Part shown: positions 43,158-55,457 of the stretch, one piece after another | How the letters are laid out: each line of letters begins with the position of its first letter | How positions within the stretch are numbered: position 1 is the first letter of the stretch | Source: Cryphonectria parasitica EP155 | Lineage: Eukaryota; Ascomycota; Sordariomycetes; Diaporthales; Cryphonectriaceae | Length of the DNA: 64,000 nucleotides | Direction of reading: 5' to 3' | Assembly (NCBI RefSeq): GCF_011745365.1 | Contig: NW_024468916.1 | Location: forward strand, 1,471,630-1,535,629 | Made by a program: the position numbers and the translations under genes | Notes under the pieces: generated by a model | Databases searched by the model: none | What the model was told of the DNA's origin: nothing | The model's input: only the letters and a program-made list of their open reading frames with translations

Positions 43158-44265
43158 CTATAGCTCAGACTCGGCGCCATTAGCCTCGACCGCTGTTGGG
43201 CTGCCATTCTCGTCTTGCCGCTGCGGCCGGCGCCGAACACGCCGACGTGGTGGTCTACTGCTCGTGCCGTTCATGCTCTCGTCGTCGTCTGAATCGGGAT
43301 TCTCTAGTGCATACCTGCGCACCTCGTCCAGCTCGTTGATGTCGGCAGGCTTGTCGCGTAGCCATTGCATGCGCGGGCCCGACCTGGCCAGCTCCGAGAC
43401 CCTGAAGCCGTAGATCCTAGGCTCGTAGATCTTGGTGGGGCCGAGGCCTGGTGCGATGTTCCGCGCGTGCATGCCATTGATCATGACATCCACCTCGCCA
43501 GAGCGGCGCGAGATGTGCAGCGCATTCGACGACAGCAGGTCGGCGCCGTGTTTGGAGTAGTCGTAGTCCGGGAAGGTGAGCAGGAACAAGGCGCCAAAGG
43601 TGCGGCCAAAGAAGGCCCCGTCGACGGTCTGGAAGCGGCTATTGGGGGGCACATAGACGTCGAGGCACGACGGGCAGAACAGCTTGACCGTGTCCTCGCC
43701 GGGTATATCGGACAGCCCTACAGGGAGGGTGCGGGCCTGGTTGCAGTTGGTCCGCGGACAACAGCCGAAGTGGCCCATCTCGTACTTCTCGCTCATCTGC
43801 TGTATGCCTGCGCGGGAGCAGATGTACCGCTGGTGTATGAGCCCGTAGAGCATCTCGGCCGACGACTCGATCACCGAGAGGTCGCTGTTCATCCGGTTGT
43901 GTTGCCGCCGCTCGCCGGGGAGCCTGCGGTCCAGGGCATCGCCACTTATGTCCTCATCGTCCTCGTCCTCGTCTTCTTCTTCGTCTTCGTCGTCCTCTGG
44001 CTCGACATCCAGGATCATCTACGCGAGATCATGTCAGTTTCAGATGAGCCCTATGCTGCCAAGGCCGAGGCCCCCGTCTAGAATGACGGGGTCATGTGTC
44101 TCGTACCTCGAGGGCTTCCTTGTACATAGGAACCTGTGACTGCAGCCCAGTCAGATTGAAGTCATCCTCGATGAACTCCTCGGAGACCTCTGCAAAGTAC
44201 TCATGGCCCAGTAATGAGCAGAACGAGGCAACCCAGGACTCGGGCGGACCTGAAGAGGTCGACAT
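43158..44265 (-). CDS. ckb1: Casein kinase 2 regulatory (beta) subunit
   Basis: Two minus-strand exons, 44265-44107 and 44018-43158, give 339 residues. The beta subunit dimerises through a zinc finger and docks two CK2 catalytic subunits, steering substrate choice in nucleus and cytosol. The start MSTSSGPPESWVASFCSLLG and the following FIEDDFNLTGLQ are conserved. An acidic loop (about residues 60-76) follows the second exon start. The Zn ligands are visible in CPRTNC (C140, C145) and CPSCLDVY (C168, C171). YGLIHQRYICSRAGIQQM and FGRTFGALFLLTFPDY are also diagnostic. The C-terminal extension (about 280-339) is basic, with a PPRRRVRRRP run, longer than in animals and usual for fungi. The 88-nt intron has GTACGA and GTAG ends. 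Confidence 0.94.
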
Positions 44266-45017
44266 TTTTGCGTTAGCGGGATGGCTGGGAGACGCCGTTG
44301 CCAGCTGGGAGATAAAGAGGCAGACGGGCAGGCTGCGTGGCGATGGGAGGGGGCAGTCGTGAATGGGGGCGTCGATCCGTCGCAAGGACAGAGCGCGTGA
44401 GACTGGAGGTATCACACGGTCTCGGTCTTGTCGCTGTGCTGTGCAGAGTCAGAGAGAGAGAGAGAGAGATGGTGTGTGGTTGGACTCTTCCTGGCGCCAA
44501 AAAGTCTACAGAAGAGCCCAGGAGATGGTTCGCATGGTTGTTGATTGGTCTGGGAAGCGCGCGCAAATAAGCAGGCAGATGCCTTGAGAAGTGACTTAAA
44601 TCAACGCCAAAGCGCACGACGGGTACGGACTAGAGAATGACAGTGAGGTTGCCTATCAGCGCAGTTCGCCAGATGCCTGGACCGTGGATGCGTGGACAAG
44701 TCGAGCGGGAGGCGTTGGGATGTCGAGGGGCAGACTTGCTCACCTTTGACGCCTTGCCTAGTCAGGTTGGCTAGGCAGTTAGCGTGGTGGGCTGGACACG
44801 TGCTTACATAACTCAACTCGCGCGCTCTGTACCTTCTCATATGTATTTGTTGCGTACGGAAATGGAGTGATCACAGGATTCAGACGTTATCGAATAACTA
44901 CTTCCCTATATGAGTGTCTTTTTTGAATTTTATTTTTCTGTGCCGGAACCCATGACGCATCACTCTTCAAAATGACCATCGTCCACTAAGACCAAGTTTA
45001 TCATAAGAGATGTCGCA
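44266..45017. promoter_or_regulatory. Divergent upstream region of ckb1 and the JmjC-like gene
   Basis: About 750 bp shared by two divergent genes. It contains a short (GA)n run at about 44450-44469. No specific operator was identified. Confidence 0.5.
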
Positions 45018-46172
45018 ATGAACTCCCTTAGCAGAGGGTGCAAAGGCAGGACACCGAGGCTGGGGTGTCGACCATCATGGAAGAAACCTGCAAATCGACA
45101 ACAAAGGCAGAGGAATGTTGGTCATGGCACTGCCGTGAAGGAGTGTGCATCCGTTCCTGCTGATTACGAAGATGTTATGGCCCGTGGCAAAAATGGGTTC
45201 CGAGAATGGGGCTTCGATCGAGAGAAACCTCTGGTGATGAGAGCAGGCCCTGCGTCTGTCCTGATGGCGGCTGCCACCAGATGGTTCGAGGTTGCGCCTG
45301 GCGACACGACATCAACGCCAAGAAAGACCATGACAGAATACCTGAGATCATTTCTTGCGGTACCATTTCCTTATGAGCTGAGTTATCCTCAGTGCCACAA
45401 GACGCGCGGGGAAGCGGTCCACGATTTCATCACCAGCCTAAAGTCCACCGGTGACTCCAGCAGACCAACGCTAGAGACAGTTCTTGCTAAGATCCTTGAG
45501 AGTCATCTTCCGACAACGCCTGGAGATGATCGAGGCAGTCTGTCGCATCCGGAGCAAGTTCTTCAATTTCACTCACCGCTGGCTTTACTCGATACTGCTG
45601 TGCGGTACAACTTGGATCTACCAGCTTCCGTTCCAGGCCAGTCCGGCGTGGACAGGCATCCGCTTCGAAAGCTGTACATTGCACAAGCACCTCTAGATTC
45701 TCTTCCCAAGGCTTTACAAGAAGACGTCCCTACGCCACGCCTCGTGCAGGAGGTTGGCAGAGGTGATCTCTACGGCTCGAGCATCTGGTTGGGCCTGGAG
45801 CCGACCTACACACCTCTCCACCGGGACCCGAACCCGAACCTATTCGTCCAGCTGTGTGGAAGCAAGATCGTGAGACTTCTCCCGCCGGATGATGGTGAGC
45901 AGGTTTACGCTACCGTGCAAGCTCGGCTGGGTCGAAGTAGCGGGAACTCCAGAATACGTGGCGTGGAGATGATGGCCGGCGAGGAGAGAGCCCTGCTATA
46001 TGATGACGTATGGGAGGTGAGAAGGGCCGGCGAGATCCAGAAGAGGGTGATGTTGCAGGCAGACCTGGCACCCGGCGATGCTCTGTTCATCCCTCAAGGC
46101 TGGTGGCATAGCGTCAAGAGCACGCTGACGGATGGACGGTTGAACGGCTCCGTGAACTGGTGGTTCCGGTGA
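45018..46172 (+). CDS. JmjC/cupin-like Fe(II)-2-oxoglutarate dioxygenase
   Basis: An intronless ORF of 384 residues. The C-terminal half is a cupin-8/JmjC fold. SIWLGLEPTYTPLHRDPNPN provides the metal-binding H268 and D270, and FIPQGWWHSVKS provides the second His, H364, giving the complete HxD...H triad. FVQLCGSKIVRLLPPDD is the usual strand after the HxD. The region APGDALFIP is also typical. The N-terminal 200 residues are less conserved, with an AAATRWFEVAP segment and a helical middle. Relatives include KDM8/JMJD5- and FIH-like hydroxylases. Substrate (protein hydroxylation, demethylation or other) cannot be read from sequence. The first 45 residues are basic and could direct import to mitochondria, but this is weak. 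Confidence 0.85.
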   Translation: MNSLSRGCKGRTPRLGCRPSWKKPANRQQRQRNVGHGTAVKECASVPADYEDVMARGKNGFREWGFDREKPLVMRAGPASVLMAAATRWFEVAPGDTTSTPRKTMTEYLRSFLAVPFPYELSYPQCHKTRGEAVHDFITSLKSTGDSSRPTLETVLAKILESHLPTTPGDDRGSLSHPEQVLQFHSPLALLDTAVRYNLDLPASVPGQSGVDRHPLRKLYIAQAPLDSLPKALQEDVPTPRLVQEVGRGDLYGSSIWLGLEPTYTPLHRDPNPNLFVQLCGSKIVRLLPPDDGEQVYATVQARLGRSSGNSRIRGVEMMAGEERALLYDDVWEVRRAGEIQKRVMLQADLAPGDALFIPQGWWHSVKSTLTDGRLNGSVNWWFR

Positions 46173-49115
46173 GTGTCGCTTGATTGTGAAGCGTGTAGTG
46201 TCCGTATCCATGATATCATCAAGCGTATGCACGGCTGGCCTCTTCGAATCACAAAGCGACCACAGAAGTTCACTAAGGACATATGCCCATGATCCCTCCT
46301 CAGAAAGATTATTTGGTGCGCACCATCGTCTGTGGCCGCTTATCTGAGAGCCATCTCCCTCGGTAAAAATCGTTGGGTCGAAATTTAAGAACATTCTCGA
46401 ATCGTGAGAAGCTCAGTATCCTGGACTCTAGAAGTCTGGAAACTATAGCTCCAGAGATGTTTTCAGGTCTAGGGAAGGCCTACTGCCGTACTCTTCTCGG
46501 GTGGGGCATGTGGTCCTTGGCTACGGCCCTGTCGTCTTGTTCAAATCAGGATGCCAAAGAGCCTTGTGCCTGCGTATACAAATCAGGCGTTTTGTGCTTC
46601 ATCAATCCGTTGGAAGTTTTGAGCCACATCGTCAGACATGATACCAAGAACTTGGGATATCCAAGCTCATCTCGGTAGATTATGATCTGTATTATATGGT
46701 CGTGGTCTACAGTACATTTGGTAGCCACATCTAAACCTGCCCCGCCTAAAGTGCCCTCCATACCTGTCATGTCATTCACACCTCATAGCTATGGGAATGA
46801 AACTCGTTCCCAGACACGACCACGTTTCTTCTTGCAGTCTTGTCATACTGTAAAACATTTATTGTCCACGCTCTTGCACCGTCGCTGCACCTGACCGTGT
46901 GTGGGCCTCGCCTCCCGCGTCATGTTCTTCGCCATGCACAGCCACCGCCCAGATCGCTACTCTGAGCGCTGCATCCGTCCGATGAGCACGACATCGACCT
47001 AATGGCAGTCCATGCCGTCTTGCATTATTTGTTGGTGCTGCTCTGCGGTGAAGAGAAGCTACGGAGTTGGACCTGTTGAGCACGGCACGGGTAGCGACGC
47101 TGTTCTGCGTGTTCGTACTGGCTGTGCCTCGTTTCTTGGAGTATTTATCCTGATGCTGTGGACGAGGGAATTGGTTCACTTGCTCGCAAAGTGGAGAGTA
47201 TACAGATGGTATCACAAACTTGGCGCTCGTACATGTTGATATACAGAGCACGGTGGCTATGGTACAGTCTCAATTTGCCCTATGATTGATATGGTTCTGG
47301 GAGAATGACCTCCTCATGCAGATGGCCTCCCGGGACTTTCTGCAAGACCGCCTCGACACCTGAAGATGCCTTCTCGGCCCTAACTTTACGGATGCAAGTT
47401 CATAACGAATTGGCAGCCTTTTCCTCTATACATGATTCTTCAAAAGGTCAACGTCTACAATCGTGTTATGGTTATTGCCAGCGCTGTCGTGGACTCTTCC
47501 TGATGGGGTACTTCCGGAGCCGAGCACGTCCGCTCCGGCCCCGGCTTCGAAGGAGAGAGACTGAGCCCTGGACGTTGCCAGATGTCACGGCCTAGTTCTT
47601 TAGCCATGCATTGCTCGTCCATCCGGGAGACCACTGCCTGCCTATTTCTAGTCTAGCTCCCGGATCCGATGCATGCCGGTTTAATGGTCTTTTTCCATGC
47701 CCTTGGAAGCCCTGGTAATCTGTACTATGGTGGGAGGCCACATTGTCACTATGTAGTATCTCTGTGGGACATTGTACATAGTTGGTATTAGGGGGGACAG
47801 ACAGACAGGACGAGTCACATCCCGACCTGATGTGTAGAGAGAGACACACACAAGGTGGGGCCGGGGCGGCCACGGCGTTGTTGAGACATCCGAGCGGGAA
47901 GTGGGTGAACATGTAGATTCCTTTGTATACGAGAACAAGACAATACAATTTTTCACTTGCCTTGCAGCTGCAGTAGATCAATAATTGCCATGTAGGAATG
48001 GCTGGCTGCAGCTGTGAGTGGTTCCCGTCATAGATAATTCCTCGCCATAACGCCAAGGAGGATATAGTAACAGCGTACTACAACATTGCATCAAAGCAGG
48101 CGTGGTGCAACGCTGGGGAAACTTCGGGTTTTTGCTTGGCTGCCACAGAATGAATGTTCGCGCCCCCGTCGTCAGTGCTGGTTATCAGTTCCTCCACCCG
48201 CCCCCCCCTCTTTGGGGGCAGTGCGAACCTTCTTTCTTTCTTTTCAAAGTTGCCTTTTATTTCCGGAAGTTCTGTCAGATGCAGGGCACAGGAGATAGGG
48301 TACTCGGTAGATGCCTATCTCCGTTGTTATGGGACCCCGAGATTCAAAGTTTCCCTTGCATCACCGTGGAGAAGGGGGCACGAACCTCCTCCTCTACGTG
48401 GTCGCTATGTGTCCCGTACATGCTGGCTCGCTTCGATCACAGCAGGAGGGTAGGATATTTCGCGAGGAATGTCTTATCGCGTGTTGACATGTGTTAAAAG
48501 GTTGCATAGTAGCATGGGCTAGTAGCATTGGCTAGAAAGTCGTGATCCCATGAACGGGTTTCTATCCTTGATCTAAAAGGGAAAACAGAAACGATAAGTA
48601 GACGAATAAACATCTCGGGTCAACATGCCTGCCACGGAGACTGATGAGTCCTCACCGAAAGTTGACTGCCGATCTTGCTACCCTCCCGACCGCCACCACC
48701 ACCAATGTAGTGTAGACTAAAACGGGAACGGTAGGGGGATGGAACGCGCCCCTGCAAAGCATCCGAACACGCACCAACGGATCTAAAACTATTGTATCAC
48801 AGTACAAAGTGCAGTCCTGTGATATCACAACAATACGGGCTCAAAAGACCTGGTGGAGCAAATCTCGGGTTCTAGAAGGAAACATTCTCCCCGTGCTGAT
48901 TAAACACGCTGCGATCCCACCTGCACACAAAAGAGTTGGATCGCATACTTACTATAGACCGACGGGGTGTTGTAGTCTGTTGTAGTCCGTGCCGAGAAGC
49001 AAAGAGAGAGAGAGAGAGGGTGGGTGATATGCAACAGCATGAAGCAAGCATTGTTGATTGGCAGACAGCCAGACTGCAGAGAATCACTCTGATCTAACCT
49101 GGTCAAGCAGCCCAT

Positions 49116-49290
49116 CATTCGCGCACAACTTTGATCTCGTTGGAAACCAGGTGATGGTGTCTTGCTGCTGCGTTGACCAGAAGAATGCACGTCGGAAGAG
49201 TCACCATTCGCACACAACTCTGATCTCGTTGGATACCAGGTGAGGATGTCTTGCTGCATTGACCAGAAGAAGACACGCCGGAAGAGTCAT
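49116..49290. repeat. Tandem duplication, two units of 89 and 86 bp
   Basis: Unit 1 (49116-49204) and unit 2 (49205-49290) both begin CATTCGC and share GATCTCGTTGGA, ACCAGGTGA, TGTCTTGCTGC, TTGACCAGAAGAA and CGGAAGAGTCA in the same order, with about a dozen substitutions and a 3-bp indel. A weaker partial match (ACTCTGATCT) precedes unit 1. Confidence 0.85.
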
Positions 49291-50121
49291 CATGCCCACA
49301 GCATAGGCTTTGCAACCCCCCACGCCCCCTACCTCACCGTGTGTAGAACGTGTTGCTCTTTTGGTCGGCCTGTCCGTCCAGCCTACAACGCTGGCGCTGA
49401 AAGGCCTCGTGTGCCTTTCGGAATTGACCTATCTGTGTGTGTTCCACAGCAGAAAGCCGCAGATTACGGTTTTCCCTTAGCAGTGGGTCTCTACCAGTGC
49501 AGCACGGCTCAGGCTCTTACTGATAGTGTAAGTTGAGGAGTTTCCCATACCAGGCGCAGGGGGTTGATTCAGGGGGGGGGGGGTCTTTCTTTCCATCTCA
49601 TTCCTTTTTTCTTTCTTATTTTTCATGTGGACCCCACTCTCTGGTCAGACCCACATCAAATCGCGAAAAGACATGTTGTGGAGTCCGCCTCGGGGGGGGG
49701 GGGGGTTGTTGTAGTGAATAGTTGTGTCGGTTTGATGCTTGGGATTCAATGTTTGTGGTAAAGCAGTAAAGAGTTCTATGGCTCCGTTTCTTTGTAACTT
49801 GTACATTGGACTATAGTAGGAAAGGCGGGGAAAAAAGAAAAGAAAAAAAAAAGAAAAGGAAGGAAAAACGGCTGCGGCTTGTTGTGCGGACGAGAGGAGA
49901 AGGGGAAGAAAGGCGATTTGTAAGTAATGCCGGGTCCCGGTCCGCAGCGGATGCTAGACTGTACCCGGCGGTTGATATTCGGCACGTTCACCGTTGGTTG
50001 GGCTTTTTGGTCCACCAGTTTCTACCTACACTTCATGAACTATACATCCTTGCATTGCATGTTTGGCTATACTTCCCTTGTTCGCCTTTTTCTCTCACTC
50101 TTTTATCAATTTTGTCAGCTT

Positions 50122-50158
50122 TCCTCCTCCTCCTCCTCCTCCTCCTCCTCCTCCTCCT
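50122..50158. repeat. (TCC)n microsatellite
   Basis: About twelve TCC triplets roughly 550 bp upstream of the PDR transporter ATG. Confidence 0.88.
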
Positions 50159-50709
50159 TTCCCCTCTTCAAGACATACCTTATAAGAGGAATTGGTCCAC
50201 CTCTTCTTGCCTCAACATATAAAGTCAGATAACCTACCCTCATTTATTTGTTTGGCTCCTGATCAAGGCTTTGGATCTGCCTTTAGTGGAGCCTCAAGAC
50301 CATCTCACCACCCTTTGACCTTGGGTGCGTGATCGTGGCCTACCTCATCGTCCTTCTTGGTGGTTGCATCACCCTTCAGCCTCTGCTCTACCAGCCCGTG
50401 CATCGCCCTTTATCCCTTCTCTTTTCTTCTTTCTACACACATCGTAATTCATTCTTTATCTTCTGTTGTCATACTGGCCCCTACATATCTATCCACTCAT
50501 AGGAATCGAGCAGCAGGTTTTTACCTTCTTTTTCCACGAGTATCTTTGGTGTTTCTCGTATTCATCAGACTGACTCGGGCCGATTCGCACCCTGCCGCAC
50601 CCACATTGAATTCTCGGCACCGTTTCACACACTCAAGTCCCGATCCACGACGACGACACCAACCCACTGAGTCTCTAACGTAGGGAATTCTACGAGAAAG
50701 GAAGCAGCA

Positions 50710-53700
50710 ATGGATAAGGATCTTGAAAAGGCCGCGCTGGAAAACCAAGGCCAGGAGCACCAGTTTGGCCACGACGACAGGGAGATTGAGCAGCTGCGCC
50801 CAGTGACGACCACCTCCAGCTCCAGCGGCGACAGCACTGCGCGCAATCCCGAGGAGGAACTGGAAGAGACCCGGCGGAATAATCCCCTGGGCCTGACGCG
50901 CACCAAGTCAGGCGTTTCGGTGGAGCAAGCTCGAGATGACTTCCAACAGCTGAGCAGGAAATTCTCGAGCGTCTCCAAGGCCTCGAGAACGAGTCACGAT
51001 GCCCAGCGCAGGGGGAGCCACAAGGATATCCACCAGAAGGAAGATGTGGCCCTCGCAGAGTCTGGCACAAGCCTCTCGAATGAGGGAGAGCAGGAGGACC
51101 AGTTCGACCTCGAGGGTGCGTTGCGGACGGGACTGGACGCCGAGCAGCAGGCTGGGATCCGCCCCAAGCATATTGGAGTCATCTGGGAGGACCTGACTGT
51201 CAAGGGCACTGGCGGATTCGAGAACTACGTCAAGACATTCCCCAACGCCTTCATCGACTTTTTCGACGTCATCACGCCCATGATGAAGATGCTGGGCATG
51301 GGCAAGAAGGGCACCGAGGCCACGCTGCTGAATGGCTTTCGCGGCGTGTGCCAGCCAGGCGAGATGGTCCTGGTCCTGGGTCGTCCTGGTTCTGGCTGCA
51401 CGACGTTCCTCAAGACAATTGCAAACCAGCGCTACGGCTACACCAGTGTCACGGGCGACGTGCTGTACGGCCCATATACGGCCAAGGAGTTTGATCAGTA
51501 CCGAGGCGAGGCGGTCTACAACGCCGAAGACGATCTCCATCATGCGACACTCACTGTCGAGCAGACCCTGGAGTTCGCGCTGGATACCAAGACGCCCAAG
51601 AAGCTGCCTGCAGGCCTGACCAAGTCCGAATTCAAGAAGCAGGTCATTACAATGCTGCTCAAGATGTTCAACATCGAGCACACCCGCAACACCGTGGTCG
51701 GTGGACACTTTGTTCGAGGTGTCTCGGGCGGAGAGCGCAAGCGAGTTTCTATAGCCGAGATGCTGACCACCAACGCCTGCATCCTGTCCTGGGATAACTC
51801 CACCCGTGGCCTAGATGCGTCCACCGCGCTGGACTTTGTCAAGTCGCTCCGCATCCAGACTGATCTGTACCGGACGACCACCTTTGTCTCTCTCTACCAG
51901 GCCTCCGAAAACATCTATCGCGAGTTCAACAAGGTCATGGTCATCGATGGCGGAAGGCAGGTCTACTTTGGGCCCACAGACAAGGCAAGGGCCTACTTTG
52001 AGGGGCTCGGCTTTGCACCTCGCCCGCGCCAGACCACACCTGATTATGTCACGGGATGTACGGATGAGTTCGAGCGTGAATATGCCCAGGGCTACTCCCC
52101 TGAGAATGCGCCCCACGACCCGGAGACTCTGGCCGCCGCCTTCGAGGCTTCTGCCATCGCGAAGGATCTCGACGAAGAGATGAAGTCCTACAAGACGCAC
52201 CTCAAGGAGGAGACGGAGCAGTACGAGAACTTTCGTCTGGCCGTCAAGGAGAGCAAGCGGACGGGCGCCAAGCGCTCTGTTTACGCTGTTGGATTCCACC
52301 AGCAAGTCTGGGCCCTGATGAAACGGCAGTTTGTGCTCAAGATGCAAGACAGGCTGGCCCTCATCATTGGGTGGATTCGGAGCATCGTCATTGCTATTAT
52401 CCTCGGCACACTATATCTCAACCTCGGCGACACCTCCGCGAGTGCCTTCAGCAAGGGCGGTGTCATGTTTATCGCCCTCCTGTTTAATGCTTTTCAAGCC
52501 TTCTCGGAACTCGCAGGCGTCATGACAGGTCGAGCAGTCGTGAACAAGCACAAGGCATACGCCTTTCACCGTCCATCGGCATTATGGATCGCTCAGATCA
52601 TCGTCGACCAGGCCTTTGCAGCGTCCCAGATCATGATTTTCTCGATTATCGTGTACTTTATGGCAAATCTCTACAGGAGCGCTGGGGCCTTCTTCACCTT
52701 TTACCTCATGATCCTGTCCGGCAACATCGCCATGACACTATTCTTCCGTATCCTCGGATGTATCAGTCCCGATTTCGATTACGCCATCAAGTTTGCCGTC
52801 GTCATCATCACGTTCTTCGTGACCACGTCAGGTTATCTCATCCAGTACCAATCCGAGAAGGTGTGGTTGCGCTGGATCTACTGGATCAACGCTCTGGCCC
52901 TCGCGTTCAGCGCCATGATGGAGAACGAGTTCGGTCGCGTCGAAATGACCTGCACGGACAGCCAACTCGTCCCATCTGGTGCAGGCTACGACAACATTGA
53001 AAACCAGGTGTGCACACTCTCCGGCTCCAAGACGGGCACGAACCAGATCTCGGGCGCAGACTACCTTGTGGATGGCTTTTCCTACAACCCAAAGGACCTG
53101 TGGAGAAACTGGGGTATCATCATGGCCCTTATCGTGGCGTTCCTCTGCCTCAACGTCGCCCTGGGCGAGCTCGTCAAGTTTGGCATGGACGGCAACTCGG
53201 CCCGCATCTACTCAAAACCCGACTCAGAGCGCAAGGCCCTCAACGAGGCCCTCATCAAGAAGCGCGACGAGCGCCACAAGAGCAAAACTGCAGGTGACGT
53301 TGATGGCGACGAGATGAAGATCGAATCGAAATCCGTGCTCACCTGGGAAGACCTACGATACGACGTGCCCGTGCCCGGTGGTACGCGACGTCTCCTGAAC
53401 AGCGTCTATGGATACGTCAAGCCTGGCGAATTGACAGCTCTCATGGGTTCCAGTGGTGCCGGAAAAACGACACTGCTCGATGTGCTCGCCGGCCGCAAGA
53501 ATATTGGCGTGATTCATGGCGATATTCTGGTCGACGGTGTCAAGCCCGGTAAGGAGTTTCAGCGGTCCACGTCGTATGCGGAGCAGCTTGACATGCACGA
53601 CCCGTCGCAGACCGTCCGAGAGGCCCTTAGGTTTTCTGCAGACCTGCGCCAGCCTATTGAGACGCCTCAGGCAGAGAAGTATGCCTATGTGGAGGAGGTC

Positions 53701-55457
53701 ATTGCACTGCTTGAGATGGAGAGCATTGCGGACGCCATTATTGGATCGCCTGAGGCTGGCCTCACTGTCGAGCAGCGCAAGAGAGTATGTCAATTACTTG
53801 TCTATTCTTTTTCGTTCCTCTATCCTTCCTCTCCTATTCTATACTAATATTGTAACCTCCACAGGTCACCATTGGCGTGGAGCTTGCTGCAAAGCCACAG
53901 CTGTTGCTATTCCTGGACGAGCCCACGAGTGGTCTGGACAGCCAGAGCGCGTACAACATTGTTCGATTCTTGCAGAAGCTTGCCAGGGCTGGACAGGCTA
54001 TTCTGTGCACGATTCACCAGCCGGTGCGTTCTGTCCTTCTCTTCCCTCTTCCCTATAGGGCAAGATGTGCAAAGTAATGCTAACATACGTCCCACGCAGA
54101 ACGCCGCACTTTTCGAAAACTTCGACCGTCTCCTGCTCCTGAAATCCGGTGGCCGCTGCGTCTACTTTGGCGATATTGGCAAGGATGCCTGTGTTCTTCG
54201 AGACTACCTGGCACGCCACGGCGCTGTGGCTGGCGAGACCGACAACGTTGCCGAGTTCATGCTCGAGGCGATCGGTGCAGGCTCCAGCCCTCGCATCGGC
54301 AACCGTGACTGGGCCGACATCTGGGAGGACAGCGCGGAGCTGGCCAACGTCAAGGACACCATTTCACAGCTCAAGGAGGCGCACAAGTCGGACGGTAGCA
54401 AGGCCGACAGCTCGCTGGAGCGCGAGTACGCCTCTCCCCTCAAGCACCAGCTCAAGGTCGTCATCAAGCGGACCAATCTGTCCTACTGGCGCTCGCCCAA
54501 CTACCTGTTCACACGTCTGTTCAATCACCTGGTGATCGCCCTCATCACGGGTCTAACCTTTCTCAACCTCGACGACAGCCGCGCATCGCTACAGTACAAG
54601 ATCTTCGTGACGTTCCAGGTCACCGTGCTCCCGGCCCTCATCCTTTCGCAAGTGGAGGTCATGTACCACTTCAGGCGCTCCATCTTCTTCCGCGAGCAGT
54701 CGTCCAAGATGTACTCGCCCTTCACCTTTGTCAGCTCCATGGTGGTGGCCGAGATGCCGTACAGTATCTTGTGCGCCGTCTGCTTCTTCTTGCCCTTGTA
54801 CTACATGCCCGGGTTCCAGACCGAGTCAAGCCGCGCGGGCTACCAGTTCTTCATCATCCTCATCACTGAGCTGTTCTCTGTCACCCTGGGCCAGTGCCTC
54901 GCGGCGCTGACCCCTTCCTTGTTCGTCTCGTCCCAGTTCGACCCGTTCCTCACCATCGTCTTCAGCATCTTCTGCGGCGTCACCATCCCCGCCCCCCAGA
55001 TGCCCCGCTTCTGGCACGCCTGGATGTACCAACTCGATCCTTTTACCCGTCTCATCAGCGGCATGGTCACCACCGCCCTCCACGGCCTGCCTGTGCGCTG
55101 CAAGGAGAGCGAGCTCAACACCTTTACGAGCCCGGCGGGGCAGACGTGTGGCGAGTACATGCAGCCTTATTTCCAAGCTGGCGGCACCGGGTATATCGTG
55201 GACAACTCGACCAGTAACTGTGGGTACTGTGCGTACAAAGACGGGGACCAGTATTACGAGGCGCTGGGGATGAGCTTCGAGACCAGGTGGCGGGATCTGG
55301 GCATCTTTATTGCTTTCGTGGCGAGTAATCTGTGTATTCTGATTGTGGCGGTAAGTCGCTTGTTGTTCTCTATCCAGTCAGATGGGTTTTCTTCTTGTCT
55401 TTCTTGCTGACTTTTGATGTGATGCAGAGCCGTTTCCTCAACTACAACAAGCGGTAA
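50710..55457 (+). CDS. Pleiotropic drug resistance (PDR/ABCG) transporter, full-size
   Basis: A plasma-membrane ATP-driven exporter of the yeast Pdr5/Candida Cdr type, with (NBD-TMD)x2 order. Exons 50710-53784, 53865-54023, 54100-55350 and 55428-55457 give 1,504 residues, the family norm. NBD1: Walker [11 protein letters not shown] (about 224), signature [10 protein letters not shown] (about 337), Walker B region [15 protein letters not shown]2: Walker [11 protein letters not shown] (about 911), a degenerate signature [12 protein letters not shown], Walker [14 protein letters not shown]. The asymmetry (Cys in Walker A of NBD1, altered signature in NBD2) is the known PDR pattern with one catalytically competent site. 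Each TMD has about six hydrophobic segments, and the ECL with spaced cysteines ([21 protein letters not shown]) precedes the last one. The Ser/Glu-rich N-terminus is probably phosphorylated. The substrate range (azoles, plant compounds or others) is not readable. Confidence 0.95.

Larger units (their letters stand above)
46173..50709. other. Long intergenic region, 4.5 kb
   Basis: The longest gap in the window. No family-like ORF was found on either strand; many 60-150 codon frames overlap each other. It contains an 86-89 bp tandem duplication at 49116-49290, poly(G) runs of 12 and 14 nt at 49572-49583 and 49692-49705, a C run at 48201-48208, and a (TCC)n tract at 50122-50158. A TATAAA at 50218-50223 lies about 490 bp before the PDR transporter start and could be its TATA box. 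The pyrimidine-rich stretch that follows would be the leader. Confidence 0.5.

Noticed and set aside
47592..48056. 154-codon minus-strand frame in the long gap before the PDR transporter
   Set aside because: Composition is rich in Cys/Ser/His without any order, it overlaps other frames, and there is no recognisable domain.
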